Shown piece by piece: positions 44,422 to 52,729 of a stretch of 56,867 bases of DNA. A model generated the notes under the pieces. It saw only the letters and a program-made list of their open reading frames with translations, had not been told where the DNA came from and searched no databases. Source of the stretch: Chloroflexota bacterium. GTDB taxonomy: Bacteria > Chloroflexota > Limnocylindria > Limnocylindrales > CSP1-4. The first letter of the stretch is position 1, and every line of letters begins with the position of its first letter. Position numbers and translations under genes: made by a program. The DNA is taken from NCBI GenBank assembly GCA_005883615.1, contig VBEC01000028.1, forward strand, positions 1-56,867, given 5' to 3'.

Positions 44422-44538
44422 GTGAAGGCGATGCTGGCAAACGTGAAAGCGATGCTGGCTTACCTCACCTGGACCCTGATTCTCCTCGGGGCGATGGCAC
44501 TGACCGTCGGCGCTGGGATCAAGTGGGATTGGTACTGA
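44422..44538 (+). CDS. 38-residue membrane peptide under c-di-GMP riboswitch
   Basis: GTG start with GAGGTGAT (44411-44418), an 8-base match to the 16S tail; GAGG ends 7 nt before the start. The peptide has a short cationic N-terminus with a repeated KAMLA unit (residues 2-6 and 9-13), one hydrophobic helix (about 14-33, with YLTWTLILLGAMAL) and a C-terminal KWDWY. It resembles no family I know. It is the first frame after the riboswitch, so it is the probable regulated product. Two bp separate it from the next peptide gene. Confidence 0.72.
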   Translation: MKAMLANVKAMLAYLTWTLILLGAMALTVGAGIKWDWY

Positions 44539-44540
44539 CG

Positions 44541-44645
44541 ATGAAAACCATCGTCAGGGCTCAGGCCTACCGGATTCTCTTCGCATTGTTCACGGTGGCC
44601 AGTTGCGCCCTCGTCGTCGAGGCGGGCCAGCGCTGGAGGATCTAG
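44541..44645 (+). CDS. 34-residue membrane peptide, second gene after the riboswitch
   Basis: ATG 2 bp after the preceding stop. It begins MKTIVRAQAYRILFALFTVA, continues with SCALVVEAGQ and ends in RWRI: a cationic start, one hydrophobic segment (about 12-26) with a Cys at 22, and a basic end. It could be a small inner-membrane peptide or a lipoprotein-like remnant. No family recognised. A strong hairpin follows. Confidence 0.6.
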   Translation: MKTIVRAQAYRILFALFTVASCALVVEAGQRWRI

Positions 44646-44672
44646 CGGGACGCAAGCCCCGCTGGATCAAAG

Positions 44673-44704
44673 GAAGGGCGATCGCCGAAGGGCGATCGCC
44701 CTTC
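44673..44704 (+). terminator. Strong 14-bp hairpin after the riboswitch peptide pair
   Basis: Arms 44673-44686 and 44691-44704 are perfectly complementary over 14 bp with a GAAG loop; no T-run follows. A smaller GC hairpin (AGCGGG/CCCGCT) stands just before it. Together they mark the end of the riboswitch transcript. Confidence 0.75.
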
Positions 44705-44748
44705 GCCATGTCATAGGCCCTGTCCTGCCGGGCGCGCCGTCACAGCAG

Positions 44749-45684
44749 ATGCCACACTTCGGCTCGATGCTCGAACGGACGCTCCGACCCCCCGCACCGA
44801 TCGACCTCCGAGCCACCCTGGCACCTCACCTCCACGGCTCCGGCGACCCGACGATGCGCTTTGCGCCGACCGGAATCTGGCGCGCCACGCACACTCCGGA
44901 CGGACCTGCAACCATCCGCCTCCGGCGCGAGGGTTCGACCGCGGTTCGGGTCAGTGCCTGGGGATCAGGCGCGGAGTGGGCAATCGAGAGGAGCGCCGAC
45001 CTGATCGGTGAGAGCGACGATCCGTCGCCCTTCGAGCCGCGCGACCGGCTACTGCGAGAGCTCACCCGGCGCCTGCCGGGGCTTCGGATCAGCCGCACGA
45101 ACGCCGTCGTGGAGGCGCTCGTGCCGGCCATCCTCGAGCAGAAGGTCACGGGCGAAGAGGCCCACCGATCCTTCCGCCGACTCGTGCGGACCTATGGCGA
45201 GACTCCTCCCGGGCCGCCTGCCGAGATCGCGGCGCTGCGGCTGGCCATGCCGCCTCGCTCAGAGGTTCTTGCCCTGATCCCATACCACGCCCTCCACCCG
45301 CTGGGTCTCGAGCGCCGGCGCGCCGACGTCATCCGGACCGCCGCCTCACACGCGCGCCGGCTGGAGGAGCTCATCGACCATCCGCTGGACGCCGCCTACC
45401 GCCGCTTGCGGGCCATTCCGGGGGTCGGCGCGTGGACGGCCGCGGAGGTCGCCTTTCGCGCGTTGGGCGATCCCGATGCGGTCAGCGTCGGTGACTTCCA
45501 CATCCCCAATCTGGTGGCCTGGGCGCTCGCGGGCGAGCCACGTGGAACAGACGAGCGGATGCTCGAGCTCCTCGAGCCCTACCGCGGACAGCGCGGGAGG
45601 GTCATCCGACTGCTCGAGGCGTCGGGTATTTCCGCTCCCCGGTTCGGCCCGCGGCTGGCAGGCCGGCGCATCGAGGCGATCTGA
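44749..45684 (+). CDS. DNA-3-methyladenine glycosylase II-like protein (AlkA type)
   Basis: A helix-hairpin-helix DNA glycosylase of 311 residues. The HhH motif is IPGVGAWTAAEVA (about 223-235) and the catalytic Asp is D249 in SVGDFHI. The N-terminal domain (20-110) is the AlkA-like beta part. It removes alkylated bases from DNA; exact lesion range unknown. The conserved VVEALVPAILEQKVT helix is present. It follows the riboswitch unit and precedes a GNAT gene by 4 bp. Confidence 0.9.
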   Translation: MPHFGSMLERTLRPPAPIDLRATLAPHLHGSGDPTMRFAPTGIWRATHTPDGPATIRLRREGSTAVRVSAWGSGAEWAIERSADLIGESDDPSPFEPRDRLLRELTRRLPGLRISRTNAVVEALVPAILEQKVTGEEAHRSFRRLVRTYGETPPGPPAEIAALRLAMPPRSEVLALIPYHALHPLGLERRRADVIRTAASHARRLEELIDHPLDAAYRRLRAIPGVGAWTAAEVAFRALGDPDAVSVGDFHIPNLVAWALAGEPRGTDERMLELLEPYRGQRGRVIRLLEASGISAPRFGPRLAGRRIEAI

Positions 45685-45688
45685 GGCC

Positions 45689-46369
45689 GTGGCGGAGCAC
45701 GACTTCGCGACGCCTCCCCTGGCTGTCTGGCCGGTGACGCTCGAGGGCGATATCGTCCGGCTCGAGCCGCTTTCACCGGACCATCTCGCGCCGCTGGCCG
45801 CGGTCGGTCTCGACGAACGCCTGTGGCGCTGGATCCCGTGGCCCATTCGGACGGGCGAAGACCTCGCGGCTTATGTGCAGACCGCTCTCGATGGGCTTGC
45901 AGCCCGGACCGTCCTCCCGTTCGCGACGGTCAAACGTTCGACTGGACGGGTGATAGGGAGTACGCGCTTTGCCAATATCTCCGAGGCGGACCGTCGGGTC
46001 GAGATCGGTTGGACGTGGGTCGCCGTCCCCTGGCAGCGCTCCACGGTCAACTCGGAGGCAAAGCTGCTGATGCTCGACCACGCGTTCGGCACGTGGCACT
46101 GCCATCGCGTGGAGTTCAAGACCGACTCGCTCAACGACGCGTCACGCAATGCGCTGCTGGCCATCGGTGCGACCTTCGAAGGCATCTTCCGCAATCACAT
46201 GGTGACCGAGACAGGCCGGCTCCGGCACTCCGCGTACTACAGCATCACGGATGACGACTGGCCCGATGTCCGAGCGGGTCTGGTGGGGCGGATCGCCCGT
46301 ATCGAGCGCAAGGCTCACGAGAGCCAGGACCGGTACGACCCCAAGGGCGCAGGCAGCCCTGCGGTCTGA
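45689..46369 (+). CDS. GNAT-family acetyltransferase (RimJ/RimL-like)
   Basis: A protein of 226 residues. Pattern of RimJ/RimL-type GNATs: LEGDIVRLEPLSPDHL at the start, GRVIGSTRFANISEADRRVE with IGWTWVAVPWQRS, then the C-terminal KTDSLNDASRNALLAIGATF and HRVEFKT. The acetyl-CoA loop (QRSTVNSEAK) is a variant of Q/RxxGxG/A. The GTG start is 4 bp after the glycosylase stop. Substrate unknown. A terminator follows. Confidence 0.88.
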   Translation: MAEHDFATPPLAVWPVTLEGDIVRLEPLSPDHLAPLAAVGLDERLWRWIPWPIRTGEDLAAYVQTALDGLAARTVLPFATVKRSTGRVIGSTRFANISEADRRVEIGWTWVAVPWQRSTVNSEAKLLMLDHAFGTWHCHRVEFKTDSLNDASRNALLAIGATFEGIFRNHMVTETGRLRHSAYYSITDDDWPDVRAGLVGRIARIERKAHESQDRYDPKGAGSPAV

Positions 46370-46381
46370 GCGGAATCAAGA

Positions 46382-46411
46382 ACGGGGCCGCGGATTGCTC
46401 CGCGGCCCCGT
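46382..46411 (+). terminator. Bidirectional terminator hairpin
   Basis: A perfect 12-bp stem (46382-46393 with 46400-46411, 6-nt loop) between the convergent GNAT and CAP-domain genes. Confidence 0.8.
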
Positions 46412-46446
46412 GCGGCTTCCGGCGTCAGGCCAGCGTGATGCGCCGG

Positions 46447-47076
46447 TCAGGCCGGTCGATAGAAGTCGACGAGAAGGCGCGTTCGGCCACCGTAGGCCCA
46501 GACGCCGATGCCGACTAGCCTGAACAGCGGATTCTTCATGTTCCGCCAGTGCCAACCGTTGTACGACCTCTCCGACTGGAAGAAGAGGTGGGAGCCGAGC
46601 ACGGAGGCGTACGGGCTCACGTTCCGGCAGCCGAGATTCTCGCCATAGGCCGAGTAGGCCAGCCCGGCGCGGCGCAGGCGATAGCCGGGATCGCCGTCCG
46701 AGTAGTGGCCGCACAGGTTCTTGACGGCAAGCATTCGAGCGTATGGCCGCGACACGTAATCGGAAATCCGAGAGCTGAGCGGGAGCGGCGCCACGTACTT
46801 GCTGTAGCGTCCACTGCCGTAGCCCAGGCACGAGCCGCCGGAGGTGACCCATCCACCCGTCCGCGTGCAGTTCAGCAGCCTCAGGTAGTAGACCTCGACC
46901 GAATAGTAGGGTCGGTAGATAGTCGTTGCGGTCGCGGCAGCGGCAGTGCTGCCGGTCGATGTCTGCCCGGCCGAGGCGACACTCGAGAATGCCAGCGCGG
47001 CGGTCAGGCCGAGCCCAAGGGCAAAGACCAGGACGCGGCGGTAGGACGCTGACGGGCCAGTGTCGAAGAAACCCAA
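46447..47076 (-). CDS. Secreted CAP-domain (SCP-like) protein
   Basis: A protein of 209 residues. Signal peptide 1-36 (ends SSVASAG). The CAP fold is visible in its last part: GENLGCRN, SHLFFQSERSYNGWHWRNMK, NPLFRLVGIGVW, and a YYLRLLNCTRTGG start helix with a Cys pair. The usual HxxxM helix and metal His are only partly conserved. The TTG start has GGAGG 8 nt upstream. Extracellular; CAP proteins bind lipids or act in cell-surface processes. Confidence 0.87.
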   Translation of the reverse strand: MGFFDTGPSASYRRVLVFALGLGLTAALAFSSVASAGQTSTGSTAAAATATTIYRPYYSVEVYYLRLLNCTRTGGWVTSGGSCLGYGSGRYSKYVAPLPLSSRISDYVSRPYARMLAVKNLCGHYSDGDPGYRLRRAGLAYSAYGENLGCRNVSPYASVLGSHLFFQSERSYNGWHWRNMKNPLFRLVGIGVWAYGGRTRLLVDFYRPA

Positions 47077-47459
47077 ATCTCTTGCCTCCGATCTACCAGA
47101 GCGCCTCGCGCGCGTGGTGACGTGCGCTTTGGCCGAATGTCGCAGCCCATGAGTTCACGAGGCCGGCGTCTGTCGCGGACGACCGCTTGGGGGGCGCGCG
47201 GCTGCGCGCAGCGGGCGTGAGGAAGCCCGCGCTGCCGAACGAAAGTTGCCCCAAAACTCAGGGGGCATGATCGACAAGGACTGTGCCGACGAGCGGCGTC
47301 TTCGGGTTGTCGGTCCTCCTATGGACGGCCGGTCAACCGAGTATCGGCGGCCGGGAATCCACTCGCATCCCCCAGATGGACCACGGCGGTCGGGCCTCAT
47401 GGTCCCGCTCGGGAGCCGGATTGGGGAGGACGCGATCATCGCGCGCTACCATCATGGAC
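47077..47459. other. Intergenic gap between divergent genes
   Basis: A gap of 383 bases between the CAP-domain gene and the TfoX-like gene. It contains the TACCAT -10 box of the TfoX-like gene (47447-47452) and a GCGCGC hairpin at 47194-47209. The 5' leader of the CAP gene was examined for a c-di-AMP riboswitch and did not match. No coding frame is convincing. Confidence 0.4.
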
Positions 47460-47855
47460 ATGCCGCCCGACGCCGAACGGCCCCACGCAGGCCCGAGTTT
47501 CCACAAGTCCTCGCCCGAGCTCGTGGAACAGTTCGGAGCGGTCATGAGCGGAATTCCGGGAGTCGAGCGGCGCCAGATGTTTGGCTATCCGGCGGCCTTC
47601 GCGAACGGCTACATGGTCACCGGTCTGCACCAGGCGAACTGGGTGGTCCGCCTTCCGCCCGACGCTCTCGACGAGCTGGCGTCGGCCGGTGGACGGCCGT
47701 TCGAGCCGATGGCAGGTCGGCCGATGACGGGATACCTCGCATTCCCCGATGCCATGGTGGACGCGGGTGAGTCCGAGCTGCGGCCATGGATCGAGCGCTC
47801 CCTCGCCCACGTCCGCTCCCTGCCGCCCAAGGTGTCAGGCCGCAAGTCTCGCTGA
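47460..47855 (+). CDS. TfoX N-terminal domain-like protein
   Basis: A protein of 131 residues. The TfoX_N pattern is present: FGAVMSGIPGVERRQMFGYPA, then FANGYMVTGLHQANWVVRLP, and a C-terminal helix pair ending in a Lys/Arg tail. In gammaproteobacteria TfoX/Sxy controls competence; stand-alone N-domain proteins elsewhere have no proven role. TACCAT 7 nt before the second ATG favours start 47460; ATG 47454 is an alternative. Confidence 0.85.
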   Translation: MPPDAERPHAGPSFHKSSPELVEQFGAVMSGIPGVERRQMFGYPAAFANGYMVTGLHQANWVVRLPPDALDELASAGGRPFEPMAGRPMTGYLAFPDAMVDAGESELRPWIERSLAHVRSLPPKVSGRKSR

Positions 47856-47991
47856 TCGAGAGCCACCAGAAACCGGTGCGTCGACGCACCATTAACAGGA
47901 CTTTGCCGGCACGGGTCTATGCCATGGCCTTGCAAGGGCTCCCCGCGAACTGCAGGTATCTGTGTGCGCGGTGCTCCCGAGACTCGAGAGC

Positions 47992-48693
47992 GTGCCCAAT
48001 CCACCGGCCACGACGGACGCTGCTCGCGATCCCACGCACCTGCCCGAGATCGGGCGCGAGGTCGCCGCCCGAGGTGGCAATCTGCCAGAGCTCCGATCGC
48101 TCGCCGCAGGATGTCGAGGCTGTGACCTGTGGGAGCGCGCGACGCAGACGGTGTTCGGCGAGGGCGGTCAGGATGCCAGGGTCATGCTCGCCGGCGAACA
48201 GCCAGGCGACCAGGAAGACCTGGCCGGGCACCCATTCGTTGGCCCGGCCGGCAAGATCCTAGACAAGGCGCTCGACGAGGCGGGAATCGATCGCGAAGGT
48301 GCCTTCATCACCAACGTCGTCAAGCACTTCAAGTGGCGTCCGTCGGGCAAGCGACGCCTGCATGAACGCCCGAATGCCAGGGAGATCAAGGCCTGCAGGC
48401 CGTGGCTCGATGCGGAGCTCGGCCTCGTGCGTCCGGCTGCCCTGGTCCTCCTGGGCGCCACAGCCGCAAAATCGATGATCGGCCCCGAGGTTCGGGTCTC
48501 GGGCCCAGCAGCGCCCATCGAGTCCGAGCTGGCTCCCTTCGTCATTGCCACCATCCATCCATCGGCGGTTCTCCGATCGGTCGATCGCGAGGCCCGAGAG
48601 CTTGCGTTCGGCCGCCTCGTCGGCGACCTCCGGCTTGTGTCCGACTGGCTGGCATCGTCGGGCAGGTCAGGGTCCGGCCCGCGCCACGCATGA
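47992..48693 (+). CDS. UdgX-type uracil-DNA glycosylase (covalent uracil-DNA binder)
   Basis: A uracil-DNA glycosylase of 233 residues from the family 4-like UdgX group. Motif A is GEQPGDQED (68-76), the distinctive loop is KRRLH (120-124), and the second motif is ATIHPSAVLR. In mycobacterial UdgX the KRRIH histidine forms a covalent bond with the uracil-excised DNA; here Ile is Leu and H124 is kept. Iron-sulfur Cys: C41 and C44 (CRGCDLW) and C135. The start is uncertain: GTG 47992 or 47962. Confidence 0.9.
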   Translation: MPNPPATTDAARDPTHLPEIGREVAARGGNLPELRSLAAGCRGCDLWERATQTVFGEGGQDARVMLAGEQPGDQEDLAGHPFVGPAGKILDKALDEAGIDREGAFITNVVKHFKWRPSGKRRLHERPNAREIKACRPWLDAELGLVRPAALVLLGATAAKSMIGPEVRVSGPAAPIESELAPFVIATIHPSAVLRSVDREARELAFGRLVGDLRLVSDWLASSGRSGSGPRHA

Positions 48694-48835
48694 GCAGGGA
48701 CTGCAATCCGTCTGCAACCTGCCGGAGCCCCGGACACGGCCCGGCCGACACGACACGGCATGCAGGCTCGCGGCGCACATGTGGGATCCGGTGGTCCGCC
48801 CCGACGGGCGGTTCGCTCGTCGGGGCGGGAGGGGC

Positions 48836-50092
48836 CTAGCGCCGGCCAGAGGCTCTTGCCTCCGGTAGGCCAGCTGGCTGCGCCTCGGCGGCCGGGATCG
48901 CGAAGCTGAAGGTGGAGCCGTCGCCCTCCTCACTCTCGACCCAGGCGCGTCCGCCGTGGCTTTCGGCGATGTGCCGGACGATGGCCAGGCCGAGGCCCGT
49001 GCCACCCTTGCCCGCCACCCGAGCCTTGTCGACCTTGTAGAAGCGCTCGAAGATGCGGTCCAGCTCGTTCCTGGGAATTCCGGGCCCGTGGTCCTCGACC
49101 GAGACGATGACCTCCCTGCCGGTGCGCCTTGCACGAACGGTGATCGGATCACCGGGCGCGGAAAACTTCACAGCGTTGTGGAGCAGGTTGATCAGCAGCT
49201 GCCCGAGGCGGTCCTCGTCGCCCCTGACCGGCAGGAGTTCGGACGGGACGTCTGCCGCGAGTGTCACTCCTTGTCGCTCGGCGAACAGGTGCAGACGTTC
49301 GATGGAGGCCTGCACCAGCCCGCTCATGTCGACCTGGCTGAGATGGAGCGGCACCGAACCCTGTTCGATCTTCGAGAGGTCGAGCAGCTCGTTGACCATC
49401 TGCACGAGGTGGCCCGTCTCGACGTCGATCTTCTCGATGCCTTCGCGGATGCGGGGCGGCAGGTCGGTTCGGTCGAGGTCACGGGCCAGCGTCTCGGTGA
49501 GCAGCCGAACCGTCGTCAGCGGCGTCCGAAGCTCGTGCGAAAGGTTATCGATGAACTCGGCCCTGATCCGCTGCAGCCGGCGGAGCTCCGAGACGTCCTC
49601 GATGACCAGCCAGATGCCCTCGATCGGGGAGCGCTGCGCTCGAAGCAGGAGCGTCTGCTGCCCCGGACCGCGTGAGACCTCGCCGTTCGCCCATCCGATC
49701 TCATGCGCCCGCTGCGCGATGGATTCGATGCGATGGTCACCCAGGGCTTCGATCGCGCTGAGCCCGACGAGCTCGCCGACGGGCCGGTCCAGGAACACGT
49801 GTGCAGCCTCGTTGGCGGCAGCGACGCGCAGCTCCGGATCGAGTCGGACGATCCCGAGGCCGACGAGGTCCAGCAGGTATGCGGTGTCGGCCGCGGCGCG
49901 AGAAGCCCGCCACTCCGCGGCGGCGCGCTCGTCCAGGGCGTGCCGGGCCGCTGCCTCGATATCGGCCGATTCGGCGACGCCCAGGATCTCCCGCAGGTGC
50001 TCAAGGCTGCCTCCGCGCCCGATGGCCAGCAGAAGCGCGCCACCGGTGATGATGGCCAGGGCGGCCACGAAAACCAGGACAAGCTCGTCCAC
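48836..50092 (-). CDS. phoR: PhoR-like sensor histidine kinase with PAS domain
   Basis: A kinase of 418 residues with one N-terminal membrane helix (4-24), a PAS domain at about 70-170, and a kinase core: phosphoacceptor H186 in DNLSHELRTP, N box INLLHNAVKF, DHGPGIP, FERFYKVD and GTGLGLAI. Lack of a large outside sensor is typical of PhoR in high-GC bacteria. TAGACT (50100-50105, complement) 7 nt before the GTG suggests its own leaderless promoter inside the operon. Partner of the PhoB-like regulator upstream. Confidence 0.92.
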   Translation of the reverse strand: MDELVLVFVAALAIITGGALLLAIGRGGSLEHLREILGVAESADIEAAARHALDERAAAEWRASRAAADTAYLLDLVGLGIVRLDPELRVAAANEAAHVFLDRPVGELVGLSAIEALGDHRIESIAQRAHEIGWANGEVSRGPGQQTLLLRAQRSPIEGIWLVIEDVSELRRLQRIRAEFIDNLSHELRTPLTTVRLLTETLARDLDRTDLPPRIREGIEKIDVETGHLVQMVNELLDLSKIEQGSVPLHLSQVDMSGLVQASIERLHLFAERQGVTLAADVPSELLPVRGDEDRLGQLLINLLHNAVKFSAPGDPITVRARRTGREVIVSVEDHGPGIPRNELDRIFERFYKVDKARVAGKGGTGLGLAIVRHIAESHGGRAWVESEEGDGSTFSFAIPAAEAQPAGLPEARASGRR

Positions 50093-50139
50093 GACGCCGA
50101 GTCTAGGTCGTTCGGGCCAGCGGACGAGGACACGCGAGA

Positions 50140-50832
50140 CTACTGGGGGCGTCGAAAGACGTAGCCCACCCCGCGGACCGTATGCAGGAAATGCGGATCC
50201 GCCGGATCGTCTTCGACGAGGCCGCGCAGGCTGTGGACGTGGACGTCCACCGTCCGGGTCTCGCCGGCGTAGTCGTAGCCCCATACCTGCTGCAGCAGCT
50301 GCTCACGCGTGAAGACCTGGCCCGGGTGACGAATCAGAAATGCGAGCAGCTCGAACGCCTTGGGGCGGATGGGCAGCGGCTCGCCGGCACGCAGCAGCCG
50401 ATGGCCGGCCAGGTCCATCTGGACGTCTCCCAGATCCACGACCGCAGGGGCGGGAACCCTCAGTCGTGCCTCGCTCCGGCGCAGCAGCGCGTGGATGCGC
50501 GCCTGCAGCTCGCGGAGGCCGAAGGGCTTGGTCACATAGTCGTCCGCCCCGAGCTCGAGACCGACGACCTTGTCGATCTCGCTGTCCTTGGCGGTCAACA
50601 TCAGGATCGGCACGGCCGACTCCTGGCGAATGATCCGGCAGACCTCGGTCCCGGATATCTCCGGTAGCATCAGATCGAGGATCACCAGGTCCGGTGGTTC
50701 CTCGCGGAAACGCTGGATGCCCAGCGGTCCGTCCACCGCCGTCACGACGCGATAGCCATCCTGTTCGAGGTTGTAGGCGAGGGTTTCGAGGACGGTCGGC
50801 TCATCCTCGACGATGAGGATCGTCCGGCTCAC
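50140..50832 (-). CDS. phoB: PhoB-like OmpR-family response regulator
   Basis: A regulator of 230 residues. Receiver: phosphoacceptor D53 (VILDLMLPE), K102 in TKPFG. Winged helix 125-230 with PIRPKAFELLAFLIRHPGQV and TVDVHVHSLRGLVED. The start overlaps the arsC stop as GTGA. Place next to phoR and pstS supports phosphate control; a PHO-box-like repeat lies upstream of pstS. Confidence 0.93.
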   Translation of the reverse strand: MSRTILIVEDEPTVLETLAYNLEQDGYRVVTAVDGPLGIQRFREEPPDLVILDLMLPEISGTEVCRIIRQESAVPILMLTAKDSEIDKVVGLELGADDYVTKPFGLRELQARIHALLRRSEARLRVPAPAVVDLGDVQMDLAGHRLLRAGEPLPIRPKAFELLAFLIRHPGQVFTREQLLQQVWGYDYAGETRTVDVHVHSLRGLVEDDPADPHFLHTVRGVGYVFRRPQ

Positions 50833-51353
50833 GGCACTCGGCTGGCTGGCCGCCCAGCACGTGGCTCCAGCTGCACGCCACGCTCCAGCGCCGGGGGAAT
50901 GAAGGACTCGAGATGCGCCTGGAGGCTGTCCAGGACTGCTCGGAAGGCTTCGAGTCTGGTGGCCTCATCTCCTTCCACCGCGGCAGGATCCGGAAGGTCC
51001 CAATGGAGCATCTCGTGGGCACCCGGCAGGTACGGGCAGGCCTCGCGCGCCTCGTCGCACAGCGTAATCGCGTAGTCCCACGGTTCGTGCTGGTAGACCG
51101 CGACCGATTCGGAGCTCAGCCCAGTGGTCGAGATACCTCGGTCGTCGAGCACTCGCAGGCTCAAGGGATTGACCCCCTTCGGGGCACTCCCGGCGCTCCG
51201 GACAAGGAAGCGATCGCCACCCTCCTGGCGTAGGAGAGCCTCGGCCATGATGCTCCGAGCGGAATTACCGACGCACAGAAGCAGAACGCGGACGGGTTGC
51301 GGGTCGCCGGTTCGATGAGTCAACGAGCTGAGCTCCGTAAGGTTGAAAGTCAT
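50829..51353 (-). CDS. arsC: Thioredoxin-coupled arsenate reductase / LMW-phosphatase-fold protein
   Basis: A protein of 174 residues of the low-molecular-weight phosphatase fold. The P-loop is C27-VGNSA-R33 (CX5R). Cys at 27, 99 and 106 have the same spacing (72 and 7) as C10, C82 and C89 of Bacillus ArsC, the relay used for thioredoxin-coupled arsenate reduction. Acidic catalytic Asp in HWDLPDP. An N-terminal extension of 20 residues is unusual. It is between pstS and phoB, overlapping phoB by 4 bp; phosphate transporters admit arsenate, so co-control is logical. Confidence 0.88.
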   Translation of the reverse strand: MTFNLTELSSLTHRTGDPQPVRVLLLCVGNSARSIMAEALLRQEGGDRFLVRSAGSAPKGVNPLSLRVLDDRGISTTGLSSESVAVYQHEPWDYAITLCDEAREACPYLPGAHEMLHWDLPDPAAVEGDEATRLEAFRAVLDSLQAHLESFIPPALERGVQLEPRAGRPASRVP

Positions 51354-51484
51354 TCTCGCCACTTTCTGATCCGATGATCGCGGATGGCTCTCGAACGAGT
51401 CGATCCGGCGAGGCCCATTTGACTGGACCCCGCCGGATTCGGGCTTCGTGACGCCCCGGGAGGACGGGGCGTCGAGGAGGAAGA

Positions 51485-52630
51485 TCAGGGCCAGATCGGC
51501 GAGCCGCCCGAGGTGACCGTGTGGAGAGCTGCGAGTGCCTTGGTCTGGACGTCCTTGGGCAGCGGCGCGAAGCCCAGGCTCTCTTCGAGCGCCTGACCGT
51601 CGGTCAGGGCCCATGCCGTGAATGCGACGATGTCGCTGCCCTTGTCCTTGTCCTTCTGGTCCTGGTAGAGCAGCAAGTAGGTGTAAGCGGCGATGGGGTA
51701 CGTGTCCGGGCCGGGCCCGTTGATGATCGGAGCCTGGCGGAAGTCGGCCGGGAAGGTCGGGAGAGCGGCGTTGGCTGCTGCGGTCACGGCGGCCGTGGAG
51801 CCGGCCACGAACTTGCCATCGGCGTTCTTGAGCTTCGCGGAGGTGAGCTTGGCCTGAGCGGCGTACTGCAGCTCCACGTATCCAACGGCACCGGGGGTGT
51901 TCTTCACGCCTGCGGCGACGCCATCGTTCTTGTCGGCGCCCTGGCCAACCGGCCACTTGACCTCTTTGCCAGCGCCGATGCCGCTCGCCTTCCAGTCGGC
52001 GCTCGCGGTGTTGACGTAGGCGGTGAAGGCATTGGTCGTACCTGAGCCGTCCGACCGATGGACGACGAGGATCGCCTGATCCGGCAGGGTTGCGCCGGAG
52101 TTCAGCGCTGCGATCGCGGGGTCGTTCCACTTGGTGATCTTGCCCAGGAAGATCTTGCCGACGGTGTCCCCATCGAGGTTCAGGTCGGTGACTCCTGGAA
52201 TGTTGTAGATCACCACGACCGCGCCGAGCGCCGTTGGGATGTGCAGCATTTTCGATCCGGTCGGAAGCTTCGCGATCTCCGCATCCTGCAACGCCGCGTC
52301 GGACGCCCCGAAATCGACCGTCTGCTGGGTGATCTGTGTGATGCCACCGCCAGATCCGATGGCCTGGTAGTTGAACTGGACGTTGCCGTACTTGCCGGTG
52401 TACGTCTGGAACCACACGTCGTACAGCGGCTTGGGAAAGGTCGCGCCGGCACCCTGCAGGGTGACCTGGGCCGCCGTCGGGCTGGGGATCGAAACCGCCG
52501 ACGGGGCGGCCGAGCTAGCACTTGACGCGGCCGAGCTGGCGCCCGGGCTGCTCGCTCCGCGGCAGGCCCCCACTGCAAAGATCGCGGCCAGGACGAGCCC
52601 GCCTGACCTGAGACTTGTGGAATGGTTCAC
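51485..52630 (-). CDS. pstS: Phosphate ABC transporter substrate-binding lipoprotein PstS
   Basis: A lipoprotein of 381 residues. Lipobox VGAC with Cys23. The phosphate-binding motifs are GAGATFPKPLYDVWF, GSGGGITQ, DFGASDAAL, HRSDGSGTTNAF and NTPGAVGYVELQYA. GTG start with GAGGAGGAAGC upstream. The pstCAB permease genes are not downstream: the next gene is arsC, so the transporter must be encoded elsewhere. Three 11-bp repeats lie 100-132 bp upstream. Confidence 0.95.
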   Translation of the reverse strand: MNHSTSLRSGGLVLAAIFAVGACRGASSPGASSAASSASSAAPSAVSIPSPTAAQVTLQGAGATFPKPLYDVWFQTYTGKYGNVQFNYQAIGSGGGITQITQQTVDFGASDAALQDAEIAKLPTGSKMLHIPTALGAVVVIYNIPGVTDLNLDGDTVGKIFLGKITKWNDPAIAALNSGATLPDQAILVVHRSDGSGTTNAFTAYVNTASADWKASGIGAGKEVKWPVGQGADKNDGVAAGVKNTPGAVGYVELQYAAQAKLTSAKLKNADGKFVAGSTAAVTAAANAALPTFPADFRQAPIINGPGPDTYPIAAYTYLLLYQDQKDKDKGSDIVAFTAWALTDGQALEESLGFAPLPKDVQTKALAALHTVTSGGSPIWP

Positions 52631-52729
52631 GCTTCCTCCTCATCTTGCGATCGCGCCCGATCCCAGAGGCGATCGCCACGGCCTTGTTTCCTCGACAGCG
52701 CGAGGCTGCCGGAAGCGGATGAGAAGGTC

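Noticed and set aside
47077-47230. Possible c-di-AMP (ydaO) riboswitch before the CAP-domain gene
   Set aside because: The conserved blocks of that class could not be found in the leader.
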